Below are positions 51,672 to 61,700 of a stretch of DNA of 64,000 nucleotides, piece by piece. The notes under the pieces were generated by a model that searched no databases, had not been told where the DNA came from, and saw only the letters and a list, made by a program, of their open reading frames with translations. Source of the DNA: Candidatus Manganitrophaceae bacterium (GTDB taxonomy: Bacteria; Nitrospirota; Nitrospiria; SBBL01; JAADHI01); assembly GCA_012960925.1 (NCBI GenBank), contig DUAG01000019.1, positions 1-64,000 on the forward strand, in the 5' to 3' direction. The translations under genes and the position numbers were made by a program. Each line of letters opens with the position of its first letter. Within the stretch, counting starts at the first letter, position 1.

Positions 51672-52778
51672 ATGAAAAAGATCAAAACGGAGAACGAGCG
51701 AAAACCGGCGCGTAAAGGTAGCGACCTGAGTCATCTTCGCAAAGAAAACACGCGTCTTAAGCAAGAACTTCGTCGGAGAACCAAGGAACTTTCCTCCTTT
51801 ATCGTGTTTGGGAAGGCCCTTTCCTCGGTCCTTGAGTTTGAGAAGGTCCTTCGGGTCATTATGGATACGGCTCGCAAGATACTCAGGTGCGAGTCCTGGT
51901 CTCTAATCCTGGTCGATGAGTCAAAAAAAGAGCTCTATTTTAAGATGGTCAAAGGGCCGACGATGAAAGTGGCAAAAAAGCTTCGCTACAAAATGGGAGA
52001 AGGTCCTGCAGGCTGGGTTGCAGAACAAGGGAAGCCGCTTCTTATCTCCGATTTTTCGAGCCAATGGCAGTTCCAGCCCAAGGAGTTTTATCCCCACGTC
52101 GGGGCCAGGACGGCCCTTTGTCTGCCGATTATCAGCAAGAAAAAGGTGATCGGTGTTATTCAGATGGTCAATCGTGCGGATGAGACGCCATTCGATGAAA
52201 ACGATCTGAGTCTATTGTCTAAACTGGGCGACCAGGCTACTTTGGCAATTGAGCGTTCGGACCTTTACAAAAAAATGGCGGATCTTGCGTCAACGGATGA
52301 TCTGACTCACCTCTATAACATTCGCTACCTGGACCATATCCTGGATTTGGAAATCAAGCGGTGTAGACGATATTCCATTCGGCTTTCTCTCATATTTCTG
52401 GACATGGACTTTTTTAAGCTGGTCAATGATCAACATGGCCACCTCATGGGAAGCCAGGTTCTGGTTGAAGTTGCCAATATTCTGAACAACAGCCTACGAG
52501 AAATCGACATCGTTGCCCGATATGGCGGCGATGAGTTCGTGGTTGTTCTCCCCGAGACCAGCGTGGAAATCGCTGGCCGTATTGCCCGCCGTATTCGAAA
52601 CGCCATCCATTCGTATGAGTTTCTGAAGAAGGAAGGATTATCCCTTCACCTCACCGCGAGTTTTGGTATTGCAGGATTCCCGGACCAGGCCAAGAATAAG
52701 ACCGATCTGGTTTGTCTTGCAGACCAGGCGATGTATCGAGCCAAGGTGATGGGACGGGACAAAATTTTTCTCGCCTGA
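51672..52778 (+). CDS. GAF-GGDEF diguanylate cyclase
   Basis: 368 residues. Basic coiled-coil N terminus (LRKENTRLKQELRRRTKEL), a GAF sensor domain (about 45-190, with GEGPAGWVAEQGKPLLI and LCLPIISKKKVIGVIQMVNR) and a GGDEF domain. The active-site loop is intact (RYGGDEF), and the RxxD product-inhibition site REID lies five residues before it, so it should make cyclic di-GMP with feedback inhibition. No membrane segment: cytoplasmic. The PilZ protein at 22.9 kb is a candidate receptor. Translationally close to secA. Confidence 0.9.
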   Translation: MKKIKTENERKPARKGSDLSHLRKENTRLKQELRRRTKELSSFIVFGKALSSVLEFEKVLRVIMDTARKILRCESWSLILVDESKKELYFKMVKGPTMKVAKKLRYKMGEGPAGWVAEQGKPLLISDFSSQWQFQPKEFYPHVGARTALCLPIISKKKVIGVIQMVNRADETPFDENDLSLLSKLGDQATLAIERSDLYKKMADLASTDDLTHLYNIRYLDHILDLEIKRCRRYSIRLSLIFLDMDFFKLVNDQHGHLMGSQVLVEVANILNNSLREIDIVARYGGDEFVVVLPETSVEIAGRIARRIRNAIHSYEFLKKEGLSLHLTASFGIAGFPDQAKNKTDLVCLADQAMYRAKVMGRDKIFLA

Positions 52779-52780
52779 CC

Positions 52781-52796
52781 GTAACGATTCAGCACG
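52781..52796 (+). repeat. Solitary family A end motif (A5)
   Basis: GTAACGATTCAGCACG begins 2 bases after the stop codon of the GGDEF gene and matches the terminal motif of the family A repeats. No further family sequence follows. Confidence 0.4.
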
Positions 52797-52873
52797 TAAT
52801 TCTCCAGGATTTTTCCGCGAGTGAACGTAATCTCCGTCCTTTTTAGGGGGTGTTCGCGAGAGGTGACTTTTAT

Positions 52874-53185
52874 TTAGCTGTCGACATTCAACGGAGTACG
52901 CCTTGGGAAACGGCTCTTTTCAAGAGTCAACGCCTTATTCAATTCTTGCGTACAAGCCTCTGAGCACGTGGCGAACATCAAGTGAAAACCTGCGGTGAAG
53001 GCCTGAGAACGCTTATTGAGTATTGCACCGTAAATGGAGCGGTCTGACTTGGGGAGGGGAACTTCATGGAAAGTTTCACCCGATGGGACCGTCTCTGAGT
53101 AACTGGATCCAATTCCATAAATCGTTGTACTTAGCGTCTGTTTGCACCAGCAGCATTCGCCAGAGATCTGTTCTTCTTTTTGCAT
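52874..53185 (-). CDS. Hypothetical cysteine-containing protein
   Basis: 103 residues, ATG with AGGAG twelve bases upstream. CCWC at residues 11-14 and C...C near residues 74-78 (FATCSEACTQEL) could form a zinc site. The rest is polar with a basic C terminus. It follows fabH on the same strand after 256 bases. No family recognised; reality of the gene is moderately supported. Confidence 0.45.
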   Translation of the reverse strand: MQKEEQISGECCWCKQTLSTTIYGIGSSYSETVPSGETFHEVPLPKSDRSIYGAILNKRSQAFTAGFHLMFATCSEACTQELNKALTLEKSRFPRRTPLNVDS

Positions 53186-53441
53186 TTGATTCAGTTCTCC
53201 TACTTGAGGTTTTAAAGAGAGAGGGGTTCTTTTTTGTTTGCTAGAGTCAAAAATCCAAAGCCTTTTGGACAGCGATAAGACTCACTCACATAGTTATATC
53301 ACCAATAGATTCATATTGGAAAACGGATCATTGGTAAAGCCCCCTAAATTCCACGTTCCTCGAATGGGGTCTCGTATCAGGACCACGGACGAATCAGCAG
53401 GTCACAATGCGACTTGCCGCTTTGGTTGCGGCAATCTGCCT

Positions 53442-54416
53442 TCATTCCCAATCCAGCAAGGCGATTCCCCAGGTCATTCCTCCGCCAAAAGCGCAGAGAA
53501 CCAGGGTGTCGCCCTTCTTCAATCGTCCTTGACGCACTGCACTGTCCAGAGCGATCGGAAGAGAAGAAGAAGAGGTGTTTCCAAATCGGGGAATGGTGAT
53601 CTCGGTTTTATTCAGAGGAATTTTCTTCCTTTTGAGCAGGGCCTCCAGAATTCTTAAATTGGCCTGATGAAAAATAAAAAAGTCGATGTCTGATAAGGGA
53701 AGTGCGCATTCTTCGGAAAGGCCTGTCAGCGCTGACTCCATTTTCTTGACAGCCATCCGGAAGAGTGCTTTTCCCTCCATTTTCATGGTGTGCAATCCCT
53801 GTCGAAGTGAATCCTGTGTTGCCGGCTGGCGCGAACCTCCGGCGGGCAGGTGGATCAGTTTGTGTCTCGATCCGTCGGAAAAGAGTCGAATGGTGCGGAT
53901 ACCCCCTTTCCCGGGCGACAAGACGACCGCCCCGGCCCCATCACCGAATAAGATGGAGGTCGAAGGATCATCCAGGTCCAGAAAGGGGGATTTTACCTCG
54001 GTCGAGATAATCAAGACATGAGCGGCTGAACCGCTCTGGATCGCGTTGTCTCCGACGGACAACGCATAGAGAAAGCCGGTGCAGGAGGCATTGATATCAA
54101 AGGCCGGAATGGGTCTGGCGGAAAGATCTCTCTGAACCAGACAGGCGGTTGAAGGGAAGAACATATTGGGTGATGTTGTCGAGACGACAATCAGGTCGAT
54201 CTGATCTATGGAGCATGCTGCCGCGTCGAGGGCTGACCTTGCTGCCTCTACTGCAAGCGTCGCAGCGGTCTCTCCTTCTCCGACCCAGTACCGGGTTTCT
54301 ATCCCGGTAAGCCTGACAATCTCCCCTTCACTCAGTCCAAGCCGCTTTGAGAGTTCGGCGTTTGATACGGCCCGTTTCGGGAAGGCGACTCCGGTTCCTG
54401 TAATTCTTGTTTTCAT
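53442..54416 (-). CDS. fabH: Beta-ketoacyl-ACP synthase III (FabH-like)
   Basis: 324 residues. Catalytic Cys112 in INASCTGFLYAL, His in FHQANLRI and Asn in FGNTSSSSLP make the Cys-His-Asn triad of KAS III. GDGAGAVVL and the C-terminal CAFGGGMTWG are typical. It condenses acetyl-CoA (or another acyl-CoA) with malonyl-ACP to begin fatty acid chains. Only this fab gene is in the window, so a role in a secondary pathway is not excluded. The promoter (54425-54454) puts the transcript start at the ATG. Confidence 0.9.
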   Translation of the reverse strand: MKTRITGTGVAFPKRAVSNAELSKRLGLSEGEIVRLTGIETRYWVGEGETAATLAVEAARSALDAAACSIDQIDLIVVSTTSPNMFFPSTACLVQRDLSARPIPAFDINASCTGFLYALSVGDNAIQSGSAAHVLIISTEVKSPFLDLDDPSTSILFGDGAGAVVLSPGKGGIRTIRLFSDGSRHKLIHLPAGGSRQPATQDSLRQGLHTMKMEGKALFRMAVKKMESALTGLSEECALPLSDIDFFIFHQANLRILEALLKRKKIPLNKTEITIPRFGNTSSSSLPIALDSAVRQGRLKKGDTLVLCAFGGGMTWGIALLDWE

Positions 54417-54424
54417 TGTGTGAA

Positions 54425-54454
54425 ATTATAAGTTTTCCCGAATAATGATGTCAA
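54425..54454 (-). promoter_or_regulatory. Consensus promoter for fabH, leaderless geometry
   Basis: Minus strand: -35 TTGACA (54449-54454), 18-base spacer, -10 TATAAT (54425-54430), then 8 bases to the ATG at 54416. Both boxes are perfect; no ribosome site fits in the remaining 8 bases. Confidence 0.75.
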
Positions 54455-54504
54455 ATCTCACAAAATATCCAAAACAACCGAAGGGAGCAAGCAGCCCGAT
54501 TTTC

Positions 54505-54532
54505 TTGACACTTTTTTTCACCATCTGATAAT
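54505..54532 (+). promoter_or_regulatory. Promoter for M16 pair 2
   Basis: -35 TTGACA (54505-54510), 16-base spacer, -10 GATAAT (54527-54532). Its expected start (near 54540) lies downstream of the ATG at 54533, so translation must begin later, at the in-frame ATG 54560, with a leader of about 20 bases. Confidence 0.6.
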
Positions 54533-54559
54533 ATGAACACCTTATTTTTTAGATCAGCC

Positions 54560-55930
54560 ATGCGTCTTAAACTGAAATCTTGCCATCGTTTTATTTATCT
54601 TTTTGTCCTGTTCGCTCTTTTTGGGGGCATCACCCCTGCGTTGGGCGCTGCCCAGATCCAGAAGTTTCAATTGGACAATGGCTTGACTGTGATTCTCTTG
54701 GAGGAACATAAGGCCCCGGTTGTCACCTTTCAGATCTGGTACAAGGTCGGTTCCCGGAATGAAACGAATGGAAAAACCGGCCTTTCTCATCTCACAGAAC
54801 ATATGATGTTCAAAGGGACCTCCCAGGTCGGAAAGGGGGAATTCTCCCGGATCGTCGCAAAGAACGGCGGGACGGAGAATGCCTTTACCGGAAACGATTT
54901 TACGGCCTATTTTGAGAATTTTTCTGCCGATCGCATCGCGCTTTCCTTCAAGCTGGAGTCAGACCGGATGCAGAACCTGCTGATCGACCCGCAAGAATTT
55001 CAAATGGAGCGTGCCGTTGTAAAAGAGGAACGGCGGACACGCACCGACGACGATCCCTATTCGTATCTGATGGAAAGCCTCTATGCCGTCTCATTTCTGG
55101 TCCATCCATACCGGTTCCCTATAATCGGCTGGATGAGCGACCTGGACGCCCTGGTCTGGGAAGATGTTGTTCAGCACTATAAACGGTATTATGTCCCCAA
55201 CAATGCAACCATCGTTATGGTGGGAGATTTTGAGTCGGAGAGACTCATCAAGCAGATCCGCGAGGCCTTCGGAAAGATTCCAGAGGGTCCGGATCCGCCT
55301 CAGGCGGTTTCACAAGAACCCACTCAGCAGGGGGAGCGGCGTATCGTCGTGAAGCGTGAGGCCCAGCTCCCTTTTGTTTTCATCGGCTTCCACGCTCCGA
55401 ACTACCGGAGCCCGGATACATATGCCTTGACGGTTCTTTCCAGAATTCTCTCCTCCGGAAAGAGTTCCCGCCTCTACCGTAGCCTTGTGTACGAGCAAGA
55501 GATTGCACTTGAAGCCGGCGGGTATTACGATGGCCTGACGACTGATCCGGAGATCTTTTATCTCTATGCAACGGCCCAGGCTGGGGAAAAACCAGAGATC
55601 GTGGAGAAGGCGCTTGACCATGAAATTGCGCGGCTTCAATCGGATCTGGTTCCGGAATCTGAAATGGCGAAGGTCAGAAACCAGATCGAGGCGGAATACA
55701 TTATGGGTTCTGATTCCAACTTTTTCAGGGCGATGCAGATCGGGACGGCTGAAACGGTGGGTGCCGGGTATCAGTATGTCCTGGACTATGTCGACAACAT
55801 CCGGAAAGTCACCTCAGACGATGTCCGGCGGATTGCACGAAAATACCTCAAAGGAGACACCCGAAACGTCGGAATTCTTCTCCCCTTGAATTCCCTTACC
55901 CCTGCTGTTAAATCGAATGGGGGGTCCTGA
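54560..55930 (+). CDS. M16 zinc peptidase, catalytic member of pair 2
   Basis: 456 residues from the ATG at 54560, preferred over 54533 because the promoter's start point lies between them. Signal peptide (FIYLFVLFALFGGITPALGA). Zinc motif HLTEH followed by MMFKGT, and VVKEERRTRTDD as the third-ligand region. No insert after the zinc motif, unlike pair 1. The substrate-binding C-terminal half is present. Its stop shares one base with the partner's ATG (TGATG). Divergent from fabH. Confidence 0.88.
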   Translation: MRLKLKSCHRFIYLFVLFALFGGITPALGAAQIQKFQLDNGLTVILLEEHKAPVVTFQIWYKVGSRNETNGKTGLSHLTEHMMFKGTSQVGKGEFSRIVAKNGGTENAFTGNDFTAYFENFSADRIALSFKLESDRMQNLLIDPQEFQMERAVVKEERRTRTDDDPYSYLMESLYAVSFLVHPYRFPIIGWMSDLDALVWEDVVQHYKRYYVPNNATIVMVGDFESERLIKQIREAFGKIPEGPDPPQAVSQEPTQQGERRIVVKREAQLPFVFIGFHAPNYRSPDTYALTVLSRILSSGKSSRLYRSLVYEQEIALEAGGYYDGLTTDPEIFYLYATAQAGEKPEIVEKALDHEIARLQSDLVPESEMAKVRNQIEAEYIMGSDSNFFRAMQIGTAETVGAGYQYVLDYVDNIRKVTSDDVRRIARKYLKGDTRNVGILLPLNSLTPAVKSNGGS

Positions 55931-57288
55931 TGCAGCCTTGGAAAAAATATTCTCCCGCGGGTCTCTTTTTTATACTGGTCTTTTATTCTTTCCTGTCTCT
56001 CTCTTTTCCCCATGAGTCCTTCAGGGCTGAACTGAAGCCGATTCGGGTGGTCACTCCAAATGGGATGACCTTGCTCGTTGTGACGCAGCACTCACTTCCG
56101 ATCGTGAGTGTGGAGGTCCTTGTGCGTTCCGGGTCGATTTATGATCCGACCGCACAAGCCGGCCTGGCCAACCTCACCGCGGGTCTGCTGGATGAGGGAA
56201 CGGCGGGGCGAAGCGCCGTGGAGATCTCTGATGCGATCGCTGCCGTCGGGGCACGTCTTTCCGTCCGTACAAGCTACGATTATGTCACGACGGGTCTACG
56301 GGTTTTGAAAAAGGATGTCGAGACCGGTTTTGATCTTCTTTCCGATATATTGATTCATCCGGTCTTTGACGTCAAAGAAGTAAAACGGGTTCGGACCATC
56401 ATCCTTGGAGAAATTCTGGCCGAAAAAGATCAACCCCACGCAATTGCCCGCCAGGCCTTTCGAGAAATAACATTTGGGAGCCACCCTTATCATCATCCCG
56501 TAAAAGGGTTTAAGGAGAGCTTGCATGAGATCAAGCAGAGCAATCTTGTTGCCTTCCATCGTAAATACTATCGTCCGAACAATGCCATTATTTCAATTGT
56601 GGGGGATGTCACGGTTCAAGAGGCCGAGACTCTGGTTAAAAAGTATTTCGGGAAATGGGAGAAGGGGACGGTTCCCTCGCTGGAATTTAAGCCGTCGAAA
56701 CCGCTTCGATCAAAAAAGATCAGGAAGATTGAGAAGAATCTGAGTCAGGCGACCGTGATTTTGGGACATGTTGGTATCAAACGCAGCAATGACGACTATT
56801 ACGCCGTCCGTGTGATGAACTACATCCTGGGTGGAGGTGGTTTCTCTTCCCGGTTGATGAGTGAGATCCGTGATAATCAGGGTCTGGTCTACTCCATCTA
56901 TTCCAGGTTTTCAGGCAATCAGGATCCCGGTCCTTTTTCTGTGACCTTTCAGACAGAAAACGGCAATGCCCCGAAGGCCATTGAGGGGGTTCTGTCTGAA
57001 ATCAATCAGATTCGAGAAAAAGATGTCAGCAAGAAGGAGCTTTCCGAAGCGAAGGCCTACATGGTGGGAAGTTTCCCCCTCCGGATTGATACGACACGGA
57101 AGGTCGCATCGCTCCTTCCACAAATCGAATTTCACAACCTGGGCCTTCATTACCTCAAGGAGTATGCGGAATTGATCAATCGTGTTACCGTAGCGGATGT
57201 CCGGCGTGTGGCAAAAAAGTACCTACATCCAGACCAATATGTCCTGGTTCTTGTCGGAAAGCAGAAAGAAATCAGATTGGAAGAGTAG
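55930..57288 (+). CDS. M16-fold partner lacking the zinc motif, pair 2
   Basis: 452 residues, signal peptide (GLFFILVFYSFLSLSFPHES). M16 fold with PNGMTLLVVTQHSLPIVSVE, YRPNNAIISIVGDV and GGGGFSSRLMSEIRDNQGLVYS; the zinc position reads LANLTAGLLDEGT, so it is catalytically silent and likely a chaperoning subunit. No lipobox, unlike the pair 1 partner. larE follows 5 bases after the stop and may be on the same transcript. Confidence 0.85.
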   Translation: MQPWKKYSPAGLFFILVFYSFLSLSFPHESFRAELKPIRVVTPNGMTLLVVTQHSLPIVSVEVLVRSGSIYDPTAQAGLANLTAGLLDEGTAGRSAVEISDAIAAVGARLSVRTSYDYVTTGLRVLKKDVETGFDLLSDILIHPVFDVKEVKRVRTIILGEILAEKDQPHAIARQAFREITFGSHPYHHPVKGFKESLHEIKQSNLVAFHRKYYRPNNAIISIVGDVTVQEAETLVKKYFGKWEKGTVPSLEFKPSKPLRSKKIRKIEKNLSQATVILGHVGIKRSNDDYYAVRVMNYILGGGGFSSRLMSEIRDNQGLVYSIYSRFSGNQDPGPFSVTFQTENGNAPKAIEGVLSEINQIREKDVSKKELSEAKAYMVGSFPLRIDTTRKVASLLPQIEFHNLGLHYLKEYAELINRVTVADVRRVAKKYLHPDQYVLVLVGKQKEIRLEE

Positions 57289-57293
57289 AGCCT

Positions 57294-58112
57294 ATGGAAA
57301 CGGATAATGACTACAACCGTCTTTATGGGATCATGAAGGAAATGGGTTCCGTCCTGGTGGCCTATTCGGGGGGGGTTGATTCGACCCTTGTCATGAAGGT
57401 TGCGTTTGACGCCCTGGGTTCGGCCGCGGTTGCGGGGACCTCGATTTCTCCCACCTTTGCCGGTTCCCAGTTGGAAGAGGCGAAGGCGGTTGCCGCTTCG
57501 GTCGGGATTCGACATCTTTTTGTGCGCTCAGATGAACTGACCATCCCCGGTTATACCGAAAACAGTCAAAATCGATGTTACCTCTGCAAGAATGACCTTT
57601 ACACACTCCTGTCAGAGATGGCCTGCCGAGAGGAGGTCCGATTTGTTTCGGATGGCACCAATACCGATGACCTTTCCGATACCCGTCCCGGTTTACGGGC
57701 CGCGCGTGAACTCGCTGTACGGAGCCCACTTGTTGAGGCGGGGTTTGATAAGAAATCGGTCCGGGCGCTTTCGTGCCGCCTGGGCCTCCCGACATGGGAC
57801 AAGCCGGCCTCGCCCTGCCTTTCCTCCCGCATCCCCTATGGAACAAAAATCACCTATGAGAAACTCGCCCAGGTTGAACAGGCGGAAGAGGTCCTTCGCC
57901 GTCATGGATTTACGCAGTTTCGTGTTCGATATCAGGGCGATACCGCGAGGATAGAGATGGCCCTTGAGGAATTCCCCTTACTTTTTAAGGGTGATCAACG
58001 AGACCGTGTTGTTCAGGAGATTCAGGCCTGCGGTTTTCGCTGGGTTGCTCTGGATCTGGCCGGTTATCACCAGGGGAATCTGAACTCTCCAAAGGAGCAC
58101 CCCATTTCGTGA
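57294..58112 (+). CDS. larE: LarE-type sulfur transferase with three cysteines
   Basis: 272 residues. The PP-loop SGGVDST (25-31) activates substrate with ATP. Cys175 in PASPCLSSR is the position of the sacrificial cysteine of LarE, which adds sulfur to make the nickel-pincer nucleotide of lactate racemase. Two further cysteines, C95 and C98 in NRCYLC, match the pattern of LarE homologues reported to hold an Fe-S cluster and act catalytically. No larA, larB or larC is nearby, so the client enzyme is unknown. Related PP-loop sulfur transferases are the main alternative. Confidence 0.85.
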   Translation: METDNDYNRLYGIMKEMGSVLVAYSGGVDSTLVMKVAFDALGSAAVAGTSISPTFAGSQLEEAKAVAASVGIRHLFVRSDELTIPGYTENSQNRCYLCKNDLYTLLSEMACREEVRFVSDGTNTDDLSDTRPGLRAARELAVRSPLVEAGFDKKSVRALSCRLGLPTWDKPASPCLSSRIPYGTKITYEKLAQVEQAEEVLRRHGFTQFRVRYQGDTARIEMALEEFPLLFKGDQRDRVVQEIQACGFRWVALDLAGYHQGNLNSPKEHPIS

Positions 58113-58122
58113 TTGTTCAAAA

Positions 58123-58719
58123 ATGAAGAGATATGCTGCGGATTTCCTTCTCCTCATTGTTCTCCTCCTTATTGATATTACTCCCCTCTCCGCCAGGATG
58201 TGGACGGCAGACCTCCACGTGACAGTCCTCTCCACCAAAGTCCAGAAAATAGAGTTAAGGGGCAAGTTTTACCAGAACGATTTGCGTGTCCGCTTTGAAC
58301 CCTCCGGCTCCGAAGAGATCGTCCTTTTCGATTTTGAGCGTTCCGTCGGAACACGCATCTTCCCATCGGACCGGATCTATTTTGAAAAACCGCTGACACG
58401 CGCCCGAATCTTAAAGGCGATGAAAGAGGGATGGATTATCCCCGCACCGCCTTATCGGGAAGAGCGGGTTTTCTTGAGGGAAGGAAGGGTCAAGGCCCGC
58501 AAGGCCCGCCTCTATCTCATTATTATTGTGACAAACAAAAAAAAAGACTATTCTCTTCGCTGGGAGTCGGACGATGAAGAGGCGGTTCCGATCAAAATAA
58601 TCTATCCCAGTTCAGGGCGTGAGACCATTATTGTTGAGTACAATCATATAGAACTCAAGCCGATAAATGACGAGATCTTCCAACCGCCGAAAGATTTTAT
58701 GAACCTCAATCCATTTTAG
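58123..58719 (+). CDS. Exported protein of unknown function
   Basis: 198 residues with a signal peptide (FLLLIVLLLIDITPLSA). The mature chain is beta-rich and basic (RVFLREGRVKARKARLYLI), with a final IELKPINDEIFQPP that recalls LolA/DUF4412-type ends (compare the protein at 46.5 kb). No cysteine or catalytic motif. It begins 10 bases after the larE stop. Not assigned. Confidence 0.55.
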   Translation: MKRYAADFLLLIVLLLIDITPLSARMWTADLHVTVLSTKVQKIELRGKFYQNDLRVRFEPSGSEEIVLFDFERSVGTRIFPSDRIYFEKPLTRARILKAMKEGWIIPAPPYREERVFLREGRVKARKARLYLIIIVTNKKKDYSLRWESDDEEAVPIKIIYPSSGRETIIVEYNHIELKPINDEIFQPPKDFMNLNPF

Positions 58720-58748
58720 CCTGCGGCCATTTTCATCGCTTTTCCTGT

Positions 58749-61700
58749 TTACTTACAAAGTTCACGTTTCAGGTTCCACTCCAGAAAGAGCGAATAAATC
58801 GTTGGGATCAAGAGCAAGGTCAAGAGCGTTGCGGTGATCATTCCTCCGACCATCGGGGCGGCGATCCGCTTCATGACATCGGCCCCCGTTCCACTACTCC
58901 AAAGGATCGGCACCAGGCCTAAAAAGGTGGTCGCGGCGGTCATGATCACCGGCCTGACCCGTTTGACGGCCCCTTGCATGATCGTCTCTTTCAAGTGGAT
59001 CAGTTCAGAGGGTCCGCCCCCTCCTTGTTTTCTCCCGACGGCGTCGTCTAAAAAGGTGATCATCACGACCCCCATTTCAGAGGCAACCCCTGCAAGGGCG
59101 ATCAGTCCGACCCAGACGGCCACACTCATATTGTAATCGAGTATTTTCAGACACCAGATCCCGCCGATCAACGCAAAGGGGACCGTCAGGAGGATGATGA
59201 GGCTGCGGCCGACCGACTGAAAGTTGAGGTAGAGGACGACAAAGATAATGAGCAGCGTCAGGGGAACGACCACGGCCAGCTTTTCCCGGGCACGAAGCAT
59301 GTACTGGTACTGTCCGGCCCAGATGAGGGAATATCCCGGAGGAAGCTTCAGGTTTTGATTGACCAGGTGTTTGGCCTTCTCCACAAAACCTCCCAGATCC
59401 TGCTTGTCGACATCGACAAAGACAAATCCGGCGAGGGAACCGTTTTCATCCCGGACCATCGGTGGGCCCTGATTCAGGCGGATCTCGGCGAGATGTCCAA
59501 GAGGGATCTGGGCACCGGTGGGCGCGGCCACAAGGATACGCCGAATGCTTTCGGGATCGTCCCGAAGTTCACGGGCATAGCGGACGTTAATGGGATAGCG
59601 CTCCCGTCCCTCCACGGTTTGAGAAATGTTTTTCCCGCCAATCGCCGACTCAATAACATCGTTCACATCTCCCACGGTTAAGCCATATCGTGCGGCCTCC
59701 CGACGGTTTACTTTAAAATCGAGATAATAGCCGCCGGTGACCCGTTCGGCAAAGACGCTCCGAACCCCGGGGGCCTGTTTGAGCATTCCTTCGATTTTTA
59801 AACCGATTTTTTCGATCTCTTTTAAATCGGGGCCCAGGATCTTGATTCCCAGAGTACTCCGGATCCCCGTGGCCAGCATTTCATTCCGGGTCTGGATCGG
59901 CATCCACCAGATATTCGGCATTCCGGGAAACTGAAGTTTTTGATCCATCTCGTCAGTCAGGCTGTCCCAGGTAACGCCGGGGCGCCATTCATCGCGGGGC
60001 TTGAGCGTAATGATCGTCTCGACCATGTTGAGAGGGGCCGGGTCGGTAGAGGTTTTTGCCCGACCGATCTTCCCAAAAACCCGGTCCACTTCCGGAAACG
60101 ACTTCAGCATCCGGTCTTGGGTCTGTAAGATATTTTTTGCCTGTGTAATGGAAAGCCCGGGCAACGTGGTCGGCATATAGAGGATCGTCCCTTCATTCAA
60201 GGGGGGCATAAATTCAGAACCGAGTCCCATGAAGACCGGAACGGTCGCCGCCAACAAAAGGAGGGCCAATACGAGCGTTGTCTTACGAAAACGCAGTACT
60301 CCGGCCAGAAAAGGCCGGTAACTCCAGGCCAAAAAGCGGTGGGCCGGATTCTTTTGAGACGGGGTGATCTTTCCCCGGATCAAGGTCGTCATGAGGGCAG
60401 AAACAAGGGTGATCGAGACCATGGCGGCGAAGAACATGGCGAAGGTCTTGGTGTAGGCCAGAGGCTTGAAGAGCCTCCCCTCCTGCGCCTCTAAGGTGAA
60501 AACGGGGATAAAGGAGACGGTGATAATGATCAGCGAAAAGAACAGGGGCCGCCCCAGTTCTTTTGCTGCGTCGATGATGACCCGTGTGCGATCGGCGTCC
60601 GGCTGTTCTTCCAGACGCCGGTGGGCATTCTCAATCATGACAATGGCGGCATCCACCATCGCCCCGACCGCAATGGCGATCCCTCCCAGAGACATCACGT
60701 TGGCGTTGATTCCGAGCGCGTACATCGCAATGAAGGCCATCAGGATGGCGGCAGGGAGGGTGAGGATGGCCACCAGGGCGGATCGCAGGTGGAAAAGAAA
60801 GAAAAGGGAAACCAGGCTCACCACAATCGTGATCTCGACCAGCTTCTCACGAAGGGTGCCGATCGCGCCGGTGATGAGTTGGGAGCGGTCATAAGTGGTG
60901 ACGATTTTCACCCCCTCGGGGAGCGAGGGCTCGATTTCCTTGAGCTTGGCTTTGACCGCCTCAATTACGTTCAGTGCGTTTTCTCCAAAACGCATGACCA
61001 CCACTCCGCCGACCACCTCTCCCTGGCCGTCCAGATCGGCCAGGCCTCGTCGGATATCGGGCCCCAGTTGGACTCGGGCGACATCCCCTAAAAAGATCGG
61101 GGTTCCATGGTTATCGGTCCCTAAACCGATGTCCCGAAGGTCGTCTAGATTCTGGATATACCCCAGGCCGCGGACCATGTACTCCCACTCCGAGATCTCT
61201 ACGACACGGCCGCCCACATCGTTGTTGCTGTTACGGATCTGCTTGATCACATGCTTCAGAGAGATATTGTAGGCCAAGAGCTTGTTGGGATCGAGAACGA
61301 TCTGGTATTGCTTTACCATCCCTCCGATCGTGGCTACTTCGGCCACACCGGGAACAGACTGAAGCCAATAGCGAAGCGTCCAGTCCTGAAAAGCGGTGAG
61401 TTTCCAGAGGTCATGTTGTCCGCTCTCATCCACCAGGGCATACTCATAGACCCATCCCACGCCGGTTGCGTCCGGTCCGAGGGTCGGTGTGACCCCCTCC
61501 GGAAGTCTTCCCGTCACCCCCTGCATGTACTCCAGGACCCGGCTTCGCGCCCAGTACATATCGGTCCCGTCCTCAAAGACGACATTGACGAAGGAAAGCC
61601 CGAGGAAAGATTGTCCCCGGGCATATTTCACACGTGGCGCAGCGGTCATGGCGGTGACGATGGGATAGGTGATCTGGTCTTCCATCAAGGTGGGACTCCG

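Noticed and set aside
53238-53657. 139-codon plus-strand open frame overlapping fabH
   Set aside because: Most of it is antisense to the certain fabH gene; composition not protein-like.
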